From: an uncultured Saprospiraceae bacterium
GTDB lineage: Bacteria > Bacteroidota > Bacteroidia > Chitinophagales > Saprospiraceae
Assembly: GCA_937981555.1 (NCBI GenBank)
Contig: CALJOK010000040.1
Coordinates: 1 to 37,152 of the forward strand
Direction: 5' to 3'
DNA length: 37,152 nt
The notes under the pieces were generated by a model. The model searched no databases. It worked only from the letters and a program-made list of their open reading frames with translations, and was not told the origin of the DNA. The translations under genes were made by a program, and so were the position numbers. Shown here in pieces: positions 8,720-16,018 of the stretch; the first letter of the stretch is position 1, and every line of letters starts with the position of its first letter.

Positions 8720-8729
8720 TTTAAAAGTT

Positions 8730-10484
8730 TTATCGAATTAAACTTACATCTCCATGTTCCACCTTAGTAATAACCTTTCCATTTTTTTCAAAAGAATAAT
8801 TTATTTTCCAAACAAAGACATCCGTCGATTGTGCTTTTCCATCCTTCTTGCCGTCCCACTCTTCGTTTATATTCTTAGTTTGAAAAACCATTTCTCCCCA
8901 TCGGTTAAAAATTTGCAATTGATAATTTATGGAAAAATCAAAGCATTTTATCAGAGGGGAAAAAGTATCATTTAATCGATCACCGTCAGGAGTAAATGCA
9001 TTTGGAACATCAAAACATTCTTCGCAATCTACCAATTCAATTTTAATTGAATCGATGGTTGAACAATTTTCATCAGAAATTTCAGCGGTATAAATTCCAC
9101 TTTCAATAACTTCAAATGAATTATTCACTTCATCCTCTTGCCAAATAGTTTCTGAAAAATCAGTTTCCAAAACCAAAGTGTTCCCTTCGCAAAGTGATGT
9201 ATCATTTCCCAAAAATAATTCAGGAGCTGGCAAAACTAACACCTGTTGACAGCCACTAGTTTGAAAGGGTGTTCCTTCATCTTGAATTAAAAACAAAGGT
9301 TGTATCCCAAAATTTGAATAAGAAAATTGTGGTGGTATTAAATCATCTTTACAAATAAAAAAATCAGCTACATCAAAAGGAAAAATCAATTCACTTAAAT
9401 TCCGAGTATCCAAACTCGTAATAAAAAATCGCAATCCATCATCGCTCAAATATCCTTCTGAAATCGAATGAGGAAAAGAAAAAATATTTTGATCTGCTAA
9501 TGAAATTCCGTTTGGGATATTTTTTATATCACTTGAAAAATCTAATTTGACCATTTTAGATTCAGTTCTATTCATAACAAATCCACAATATTGATTGCAA
9601 GCATAAAAGATACTCAAGTCACGAGGTTGATCTAACAATCCAAAATCTCCCAAATTTATCGAGGTTGGATTTCCCAAAATAGAGTTTCCAAAATCCAATC
9701 GAGCAATTGAATTACTCCCTTCATTGCAAATAAAAAAATGCCATTCGTCTTCTACCTTTATTGGGAAAATACTGGTTGGTCCATTGATATTATTATTCGT
9801 CACCAATTCTAAGTTTGGAAAATTTGCTACACTATTCCCAAATAAAAATCGAACAACTGAATTATTCAATTTGTCAACACAAAACCCAACCCATTCGTCA
9901 TTTTCTTTTGTAATAAAAATATCATGAGGAAAAGTAAGTCCGCCCAAATTCCCTAAGTCTTCTATACTTGGATTGTTAGTTATATCATTTCCAAAATTAA
10001 CTCGAACCAAATGCCCATAACCTATTATAAAACCCCACCAATTATCTCCGTCCTTTACAATTTCAATTCCTTCTTGCCCCCAAGGAATTTCATTTTCAAT
10101 TACTAAATTTGAAACGGGTATGTTTTGTAAACTATTTCCAAAATCAAATCGCATCAAATTTCCATTACCTCCATTACTTGGACTAGAGAGCGATACAAAA
10201 AGAAAATAGTTTCCATTGTCTTTTACCATCTCGGAATAAAGTGCTTCCGTCCCTTCAGGAAAAGCAAAAACTTCATTTACAAAAGGGGACTCCCCAAACA
10301 CCGGACTACTAATCCAACAAAAACTCTCCGCTCCTGACCCCGTATATTCCACATCAAATATTTCATTTTGACAAACCGTATCAGGTGCCAAAAAAGAAGC
10401 ATCTTGAGCGAACAAAAAATGAACAGGGAAAAGAAAAATAAAGACGAAGAAGGTAATTCTAATGGTAGAGAACGAGTTTTTCAT
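8730..10484 (-). CDS. Secreted repeat protein with gliding-motility-associated (CHU_C) T9SS type B C-terminus
   Basis: An exported protein of 584 aa. It has a signal peptide to about residue 27 (HFLFAQ). A short beta domain follows, then at least five repeats of about 45-55 residues whose cores end L-x-R-x-x-FGNS-x4-NxP (for example LVRVNFGNDITNNP, IARLDFGNSILGNP); these look like blades of a beta-propeller. The last 95 residues are a CHU_C domain: FDVPNAFTPDGDRLNDTF, YQLQIFNRWGEMVFQT, EWDGKKDGK and a final VEHGDVSLIR. This sends the protein through the type IX system, usually for surface attachment. The substrate is unknown. It heads a tight three-gene minus-strand group. Confidence 0.85.
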   Translation of the reverse strand: MKNSFSTIRITFFVFIFLFPVHFLFAQDASFLAPDTVCQNEIFDVEYTGSGAESFCWISSPVFGESPFVNEVFAFPEGTEALYSEMVKDNGNYFLFVSLSSPSNGGNGNLMRFDFGNSLQNIPVSNLVIENEIPWGQEGIEIVKDGDNWWGFIIGYGHLVRVNFGNDITNNPSIEDLGNLGGLTFPHDIFITKENDEWVGFCVDKLNNSVVRFLFGNSVANFPNLELVTNNNINGPTSIFPIKVEDEWHFFICNEGSNSIARLDFGNSILGNPTSINLGDFGLLDQPRDLSIFYACNQYCGFVMNRTESKMVKLDFSSDIKNIPNGISLADQNIFSFPHSISEGYLSDDGLRFFITSLDTRNLSELIFPFDVADFFICKDDLIPPQFSYSNFGIQPLFLIQDEGTPFQTSGCQQVLVLPAPELFLGNDTSLCEGNTLVLETDFSETIWQEDEVNNSFEVIESGIYTAEISDENCSTIDSIKIELVDCEECFDVPNAFTPDGDRLNDTFSPLIKCFDFSINYQLQIFNRWGEMVFQTKNINEEWDGKKDGKAQSTDVFVWKINYSFEKNGKVITKVEHGDVSLIR

Positions 10485-10504
10485 TTGCTTTAAATTATAA
10501 TTTT

Positions 10505-10536
10505 AGTGCTCCCAGATTTTAAAACCTGAGAGCACT
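10505..10536 (-). terminator. Hairpin at the 3' end of the M20 amidohydrolase transcript
   Basis: A 16-bp stem (10505-10520 with 10521-10536). Two positions are C/A mismatches when read on the plus strand but become G-U pairs on the minus strand, so the structure is intact only in the minus-strand RNA. This fits an end structure for the amidohydrolase that stops at 10555. A U-run is missing, so termination strength is uncertain. Confidence 0.55.
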
Positions 10537-10554
10537 TTGTTTAGCCGTAAAAAA

Positions 10555-11994
10555 TTAATACGTAGAATTAATCGGCGGAGGACCTTCAGGAATAATTGGT
10601 TTATAAATATAATCCCCTTTTCGTTCCTTAAATTCTTTTTTCATATCTGCTCTCAATTGAGCATCTTCAAAAAAGTCAATCATCGTCATCGACATCGCCT
10701 TGGAAGCATATTCCATTCCTTTGTGACCAATCGACATTCCACCGCAAGCGACTACCGCCCACGAGTGCCAAGGTGTTCCCTTTGGTGCTGTCGTTGCGCG
10801 AAATCTAACCACAGGAACCACCCAACTTACATCACCTACATCGGTCGAACCTCCTCGAGGATGCTCCAACGTTTCTTCCATCGGACTGATCTTTGATTCG
10901 ATTCCTATCTCCGGTTTTTTAGTAGCAGTTTGAATTCTTTTAGCAAACTCTTGTTCCTCTTCCGTATAAGTAATAGGTCCCAGATATTCCAAATTCGTTT
11001 GTAGGCGAGCTGCACCAGTTCGATTGACCAATACTTCATGTACTCCCGAAATCAACGTAATTTTATATTCTACATTTGCCATCATAGCAGCACCTTCTGC
11101 AATTTTTTCTACTTGCTTCCATACTTCCACCATGCCATCCCGTCTAGTGTCTCGCACTCTTGTCCAAATTCTAGAATAGTCAGGAACGACGTTCACAACC
11201 TCTCCTGCATTCTGAATATCATAATGAATTCGAACAGTTGGCTTCACATGCTCTCGATAATAATTGATCCCTGTCGTAAATAATTCCAAGCCATCAGAAG
11301 CATCTCTTCCATTCCAAGGATCGCCCGAAGCATGAGCAGCTTGACCATAATACTCAACCATAAAATCCACTAAGGCCAAACCTTTTTGCACTTCCGCTTT
11401 GGTCTCTCCACTCGGATGCCAATCCATTACCATATCTACATCTGCGAATGCGCCAGAACGAATCATCCATAATTTTCCAAAAAATTTCTCCTCGGCAGGT
11501 GTTCCGTAAAATCGAATCGTACCTTTTAATTTTCCAGCTTCAATTAATTCTTTGATCGCAGTTGCTGCGCCCATGGAAGCTACTCCAAATAAATTGTGTC
11601 CACATCCATGACCTGCCCCGCCTTCATTCAAAGGGGCTTTATGTGGAACTGTTTTTTGGGAAAGTCCTGGCAATGCATCGAACTCTCCAAGGATTCCAAT
11701 CACCGGTGAACCTGATCCATACTCGGCAGTAAATGCAGTTGGAATTCCTCCGATTCCTTCTACGACTCTAAATCCTTTTGATGTGGCGTATGCTGCTAAA
11801 TCTTTCGAGGATTTGACTTCGTTAAATGCTGTTTCTTCGTACGACCAAATTTTGTCGCTCAACGTTCTCAGGTCATTAAATTGTTTTTGAACTGATTGGA
11901 TCGCAGCTTGTTTGTTCGCGTTCTTATGTGGTTTTTGGGCAAAAACGGAACAACAAACTAAGGTGGTTAAAAGAAATAAAAATGTTTTTCTCAT
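10555..11994 (-). CDS. Exported M20 amidohydrolase, AbgB-like
   Basis: A zinc amidohydrolase of the M20 family, 479 aa from the chosen start. I take Met at 11994 because it opens a normal signal peptide (MRKTFLFLLTTLVCCSVFAQ); the longer frame to 12042 adds a charged 16-residue lead that would spoil it. Metal-binding and family motifs are HGCGHNLFGVAS, FYGTPAEEKFFGK, MDWHPSGET, GQAAHASGDPWNGRDASD and GSTDVGDVSWVVP. The last two match the AbgB branch (p-aminobenzoyl-glutamate hydrolase subunit B). E. coli AbgB is cytoplasmic, so the signal peptide suggests a periplasmic amide or acyl-amino-acid hydrolase here. The natural substrate cannot be read from sequence. Confidence 0.88.
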   Translation of the reverse strand: MRKTFLFLLTTLVCCSVFAQKPHKNANKQAAIQSVQKQFNDLRTLSDKIWSYEETAFNEVKSSKDLAAYATSKGFRVVEGIGGIPTAFTAEYGSGSPVIGILGEFDALPGLSQKTVPHKAPLNEGGAGHGCGHNLFGVASMGAATAIKELIEAGKLKGTIRFYGTPAEEKFFGKLWMIRSGAFADVDMVMDWHPSGETKAEVQKGLALVDFMVEYYGQAAHASGDPWNGRDASDGLELFTTGINYYREHVKPTVRIHYDIQNAGEVVNVVPDYSRIWTRVRDTRRDGMVEVWKQVEKIAEGAAMMANVEYKITLISGVHEVLVNRTGAARLQTNLEYLGPITYTEEEQEFAKRIQTATKKPEIGIESKISPMEETLEHPRGGSTDVGDVSWVVPVVRFRATTAPKGTPWHSWAVVACGGMSIGHKGMEYASKAMSMTMIDFFEDAQLRADMKKEFKERKGDYIYKPIIPEGPPPINSTY

Positions 11995-12259
11995 GATTGT
12001 GGTTTTAAGTTTTTTCAATAAAAATTTAAAAATGGATAACACTATTCTTAAACAGCATCAAGATAGTAAATTTTCTTTTTCTTAAAAATTGGAGGTTTTT
12101 ATCGAAAAATAACTGCGATAAGTAGAGAAGAATCATTTTCCCACTTAAACTTTTGCAATTTCGATCATCGAAAATATAGAACTCAATAAATATGGAAAAT
12201 TAAAACATCTATTTTTTTGATTATATTTAAATAATATTTTTTCACAAAAAAATTCAATT

Positions 12260-13699
12260 ATGAAGACATCACGTTATTCCTCTGCCCTCTTATTAACTTT
12301 GATTTTATTGGTTTTTTCTCAAACCATTATTGCTCAAAGTTGGGATAATTTTAATCCACTTCATGTTTCTGAACTGGAATTATCACCTGAACAAAACACG
12401 CAACTTCAAGAAATTGAGAAAGATCATTCTGCTAAAATCCAAGCGATATACAATACACCTTCTGAAGAGGAAAATTCCAAAGACCGTTATAAAAAAATCC
12501 AAGAGCAAATCAAGTTGATCAATATCGAAAAAGAAAATGCACAAAAAGTAATTTTGACAGCCAATCAACTTGCTCAATTCGAAGGATACATGATGGAAAA
12601 GAAAGCCGATCAAAAAGGCAATGCTTTGGCTCATCAAAAGGAACGAATCGAAAATGAATACTTAGGCGTATTCTTGACGAATGAACAGAATATCATCATC
12701 TACGATAAAAAGAAATTATTAGATAAAGAAAAAGTGGAATGGAAAAAGAAGAAAGAAAAAATCAAAGAAATCTACCACGAAGTAATGACGGAAGAGCAAT
12801 ATGCCATCATGCTACAAGTGGATAAAGAGAGAAAAGAAGCGCTGGAAGAAAAGACCTTGCTAGAAATAAAAAGAGGATTATCTGTGGCAGAAGAAATGAT
12901 GCCGCTGGCAGAAGATTTTACTTTGCCTAAATTAATCGTCTTACGAAATAAACTGGAGGCTAAAATTTCTGATGAGGACAAAAGAGAATTGGAAGATTTG
13001 AGAGCGCTTCGTGTAATTTCATTCAATGAAGTTCTAACTGAAGGTTTAGAAGAAATGGATGCGGAATTAGAAGTTGTCGACAACCCAGAATTGCTCCGAT
13101 ATATAGGATTCACCAAAGATTTGGTCGTCGATCATGCTAGCTTAATTTCAAATGTTTGGGGGTTTAGTTTTTTCAATAACGATGAAAATTCCAAGCGATT
13201 AAATAATTTATCTACCAAGTACCAAAATGAAATTGATGCACTAGAAGATGAGTTACTTTTTGTGATTAAAGAAACCGCTAAAAAAGGTGCGGTGATTGCT
13301 TCGGCAGAATATCCTGTTCCTCCAGTTGCTTTATGGATTAATAAAATCAAGATCGACAATGAAATGAAAAAATTATTTTTATTGTTGGATCCAATGAGTG
13401 ATTTCTCCATTGATCTTCCAAGTTTTGAGGCAGGTGAAGGACAACATGTTGCTTCCACTTTCCCAAATCCAGCTAGCAAAAATCAAACGTTAGAATTTTA
13501 CACGCAACAAGATGGAAAAGTAACCATTGAAATTATTGATGAATCTGGAAAGGTGATGAAAGTAATTTCTAGTGAAAACAGAATGAAAGGAAATCAAAAA
13601 TTAGAAGTTAATCTGCAAGACTTAAATTCGCAGATTTACTTTTATAGAATTTCAAGTGATGAAGGAATGACCTTGATTAAGTTTTCTGTAGTCAAATAA
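12260..13699 (+). CDS. Secreted coiled-coil protein with T9SS type A sorting domain
   Basis: An exported protein of 479 aa of unknown function. It has a signal peptide to about residue 26 (FSQTIIAQ). A highly charged helical region about 35-290 contains Spy/CpxP-like phrases (ELSPEQNTQLQEIEKDH, LTANQLAQFEGYM, LTNEQNIIIYDKK, MTEEQYAIMLQ), meaning repeated L-[ST]-x-E/N-Q turns between long helices. The C-terminal 85 residues form a type A sorting domain: STFPNPASKNQTLEF, VTIEIIDESGKVMKV and IYFYRISSDEGMTLIKFSVVK. It is divergent from the amidohydrolase gene and ends at a strong bidirectional terminator. It could be a periplasm- or surface-acting chaperone-like protein, but that is inference from the helical pattern. 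Confidence 0.82.
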   Translation: MKTSRYSSALLLTLILLVFSQTIIAQSWDNFNPLHVSELELSPEQNTQLQEIEKDHSAKIQAIYNTPSEEENSKDRYKKIQEQIKLINIEKENAQKVILTANQLAQFEGYMMEKKADQKGNALAHQKERIENEYLGVFLTNEQNIIIYDKKKLLDKEKVEWKKKKEKIKEIYHEVMTEEQYAIMLQVDKERKEALEEKTLLEIKRGLSVAEEMMPLAEDFTLPKLIVLRNKLEAKISDEDKRELEDLRALRVISFNEVLTEGLEEMDAELEVVDNPELLRYIGFTKDLVVDHASLISNVWGFSFFNNDENSKRLNNLSTKYQNEIDALEDELLFVIKETAKKGAVIASAEYPVPPVALWINKIKIDNEMKKLFLLLDPMSDFSIDLPSFEAGEGQHVASTFPNPASKNQTLEFYTQQDGKVTIEIIDESGKVMKVISSENRMKGNQKLEVNLQDLNSQIYFYRISSDEGMTLIKFSVVK

Positions 13700-13717
13700 T
13701 TTTTTAATAAAAAATGA

Positions 13718-13751
13718 AAAAGCGCATCTCGAAGTTTCGAGATGCGCTTTT
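13718..13751. terminator. Bidirectional terminator between convergent genes
   Basis: A perfect 16-bp stem, aaaagcgcatctcgaa (13718-13733) and its complement (13736-13751), with A-rich and T-rich edges on both sides. It serves the coiled-coil T9SS gene from the left and the lipoprotein gene from the right. Confidence 0.88.
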
Positions 13752-13757
13752 CTATTT

Positions 13758-14597
13758 TTAGTTATCTTCAATTTTATCCTTTCCTCTTTTCCTAAAAAAC
13801 TCATCTATATTGACAAGGACTCCAGCACTAAAGTAGGATCTCTGAGGAGAAAAAATATCAACTTGATTTGAAAAACCAGTAAGGCTTAAATTAAATTTGG
13901 CTTCTTTAATTCCATACTCGATTCTACAAGTAGATTCGTAAGTATTGATTGTGTTATCATTTTTTAATTCATCAAAAATATCCTTAGGAAAGATAATAAA
14001 GTTACCATGAACGAGTACATTATTAAATTGTACTTGCCCCGCCTTGAATATATAACTAATCCCTAACGATCTAAATTTATAATGCCATCCAATTTGCCCA
14101 AATATTTTTTGATGTTCAAAATCTACAAAGGCTCTCAATGATTCATAATTTCTTTTAAACTTCCCCTCTCCTACTCCAACATATAAATCAACTAAAAAAC
14201 CTCCTTGCTCTAAATATTTTTTAGGAATCAAGGTGCTGTAATAAGTATCTCTCTTTTTGAAAAAATAACCACCTATTGCCACACTCCTATAACTAGCCGT
14301 ATTTGAATTTTCAGAAATTGAAAAATCAAAAGGATAAACACCTTTTCCATCTTTCTGATTCATCCAACTTCCAAAAAGTCCTACATGTTTAATTGGACTA
14401 TAGCCAACTTGAATATTACTAATTCCATTATCGTTGATGGAAGTTGAAGCAGACACTTTTAAATCATTGCGTTCTGAGAGTGTCAAAACATTGCCTTCTG
14501 ATGGGACATAGTAGTGATTATTTTTCACAGCACAGGAGGAGATAAAAATGATTACGACAAAAAACATCAAGTAAGTAAAAGTTGTTTTATTTTTCAT
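13758..14597 (-). CDS. Outer-membrane lipoprotein of unknown function
   Basis: A lipoprotein of 279 aa. The frame stays open upstream to 14687, but Met at 14597 (or 14603, two codons earlier) opens a clear lipoprotein signal with the lipobox FISSC (Cys22), and the upstream gene stops at 14608. The mature part is rich in alternating beta-strand patterns with repeated aromatic residues (VGLFGSWMNQ, AIGGYFFKK, IFGQIGWHYKFRSLGISYIF), like a small beta-barrel or barrel-associated protein. It follows the 192-aa beta-barrel gene by 4-10 bp, so the two are translationally close and probably work together. Function unknown. Confidence 0.75.
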   Translation of the reverse strand: MKNKTTFTYLMFFVVIIFISSCAVKNNHYYVPSEGNVLTLSERNDLKVSASTSINDNGISNIQVGYSPIKHVGLFGSWMNQKDGKGVYPFDFSISENSNTASYRSVAIGGYFFKKRDTYYSTLIPKKYLEQGGFLVDLYVGVGEGKFKRNYESLRAFVDFEHQKIFGQIGWHYKFRSLGISYIFKAGQVQFNNVLVHGNFIIFPKDIFDELKNDNTINTYESTCRIEYGIKEAKFNLSLTGFSNQVDIFSPQRSYFSAGVLVNIDEFFRKRGKDKIEDN

Positions 14598-14607
14598 AGT
14601 CATAAAT

Positions 14608-15186
14608 TTAAAAGCCAACATTAATTCCCAATCGTGCATGAATGGGGTATTCATTTTGATCTGAAGGATTGAATCCAATATAGACATAGGGATTAATGTA
14701 TATTTCTCTGACTAAATTAAAATTAAGACTTTCATTATCTATGGGAGCTAAATATCCAAATGAAATTCCCGCGTTCACCTCTGCTCCACCTTCTTTGCCT
14801 GGATGCTCTCCTGGTGGAGCTTCAAAATCTGCTAACAATAATTGAACATCACCTCCTACTCCTATATACCCACCGTTGAAGCGATTTTTGAAATATCTTT
14901 TATATTCTGCATGCCCTCCAATGAAATAATTCTTTCTTAAAACATTTTGATTAAAAATAGATTTATGATCTCCGTAGTGAAAAATTGCTCCCATATCAAT
15001 ACTTGACTTTTCTCCAACGGCAAATTCAAAGGAAACATCCGCCCCAAAATTTAAGTATAATTTTTCGTCAAACCATGACCAACTATACATCAATGATGGC
15101 CCAACCTTAAAGACATTTTGGGCAACTAAATTTTTTCCAAAAAATAAAAAAGTAAGTAAAATGGAAAGGCGATAGATTTTTTTCAT
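14608..15186 (-). CDS. Small outer-membrane beta-barrel protein
   Basis: A 192-aa protein with a signal peptide to about residue 22 (FLFFGKNLVAQ). The rest shows the alternating strands and Gly/aromatic content of an 8-strand outer-membrane barrel (VGPSLMYSWSWFDEKLYLNFGADVSFEF, FIGGHAEYKRYF, GGYIGVGGDVQLLL), ending in ARLGINVGF with a terminal Phe as is common for barrels. No specific family is recognised. It is the first gene of a pair with the lipoprotein downstream. Confidence 0.7.
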   Translation of the reverse strand: MKKIYRLSILLTFLFFGKNLVAQNVFKVGPSLMYSWSWFDEKLYLNFGADVSFEFAVGEKSSIDMGAIFHYGDHKSIFNQNVLRKNYFIGGHAEYKRYFKNRFNGGYIGVGGDVQLLLADFEAPPGEHPGKEGGAEVNAGISFGYLAPIDNESLNFNLVREIYINPYVYIGFNPSDQNEYPIHARLGINVGF

Positions 15187-15289
15187 GCAAACATTTTTAA
15201 TTGAAGATAATAATCTTCCTTTTAAAAATATCCACCTATAAGAATAAAATTATGTTAAAGCGTATTTGAGGAGAAAAGGATAGGAAATA

Positions 15290-15916
15290 TTACTTTCCAG
15301 AAAGCTCTGTTCCAGCAGTTATCATCATCATATTATTAATGAAGTCTTCCCAGTTTTCATCGACCTCAGTAAATGTTTTTTCAAATTCATCATTTCCAAT
15401 AAAAGTGTTTTGGACAAATTCATGGATTTCATATTGCATCACCTTTTTCAAAAAAAGACCACTACTTAATTGATTGGGATCTTTCGATTTTTCGCAAACT
15501 GCAATGAATGGATCAACAAATCTTTTATTATCCATCAATCGATTTTTAAATAAATTATACATTTCCGTTTGCTCCGTTGTTGCTTTAAAGTTACGAGTGC
15601 CTTCGATATTTTCTATAAACTGATTAACACTTTGAAAAAGCATAAGTAGTCCTTCTTCGCCCATTTTTTCATTTTGTAAAAACGTGGCTAAGTCATATTT
15701 TTCAACTGAGGTAATTCCTTTTTGAATGGCATTTTGATAACCAGAAGGGAGTTGTTGAATGAGTCGGAGGATGTCAGCTTTATTGGCAAGCATTTGACTT
15801 TTGGTTGCTTCGTATTGAACCTGATGTTTTGCAACTAAAGGATTCTCAGTTTGATTCTGAGTTTGGCAAGAGAAAATAAAAAAGGAAAGAAGGAGGAGAA
15901 AATGGAAGTTTTTCAT
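15290..15916 (-). CDS. Hypothetical lipoprotein
   Basis: A 208-aa lipoprotein: signal MKNFHFLLLLSFFIFSC with Cys17. The mature part is mostly helical and charged, without motifs I recognise. It lies about 100 bp downstream of the malic enzyme gene on the same strand, separated from it by the octamer palindrome, so it may have its own promoter. Function unknown. Confidence 0.7.
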   Translation of the reverse strand: MKNFHFLLLLSFFIFSCQTQNQTENPLVAKHQVQYEATKSQMLANKADILRLIQQLPSGYQNAIQKGITSVEKYDLATFLQNEKMGEEGLLMLFQSVNQFIENIEGTRNFKATTEQTEMYNLFKNRLMDNKRFVDPFIAVCEKSKDPNQLSSGLFLKKVMQYEIHEFVQNTFIGNDEFEKTFTEVDENWEDFINNMMMITAGTELSGK

Positions 15917-15943
15917 TTTTGTAAATGTATTGTTATTTTTCGA

Positions 15944-16014
15944 GTTATTGGTTACTAGGTTATTGAATTATTAGGTTGTTAACTCAACAACCTAATAACT
16001 CAATAACCAATAAC
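15944..16014. repeat. Imperfect palindrome built from degenerate 8-bp units
   Basis: The left arm at 15944-15980 (37 nt) and right arm at 15986-16014 (29 nt) are complementary except for one mismatch and one extra 8-nt unit in the left arm. Both arms read as consecutive octamers of the type gttattgg, gttattga, attattag. The palindrome begins 4 nt after the malic enzyme stop codon and may act as a 3'-end structure. No U-run follows. Confidence 0.65.
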
Positions 16015-16018
16015 TATC

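Noticed and set aside
10537-10896. 119-aa plus-strand frame opposite the M20 amidohydrolase
   Set aside because: Antisense to well-conserved catalytic coding sequence, with Arg/His/Cys-rich composition typical of a reversed frame.
13132-13479. 115-aa minus-strand frame, and its neighbour at 12772-13116
   Set aside because: Both lie antisense inside the coiled-coil T9SS gene; Ser-rich composition comes from reversed Glu/Lys codons.
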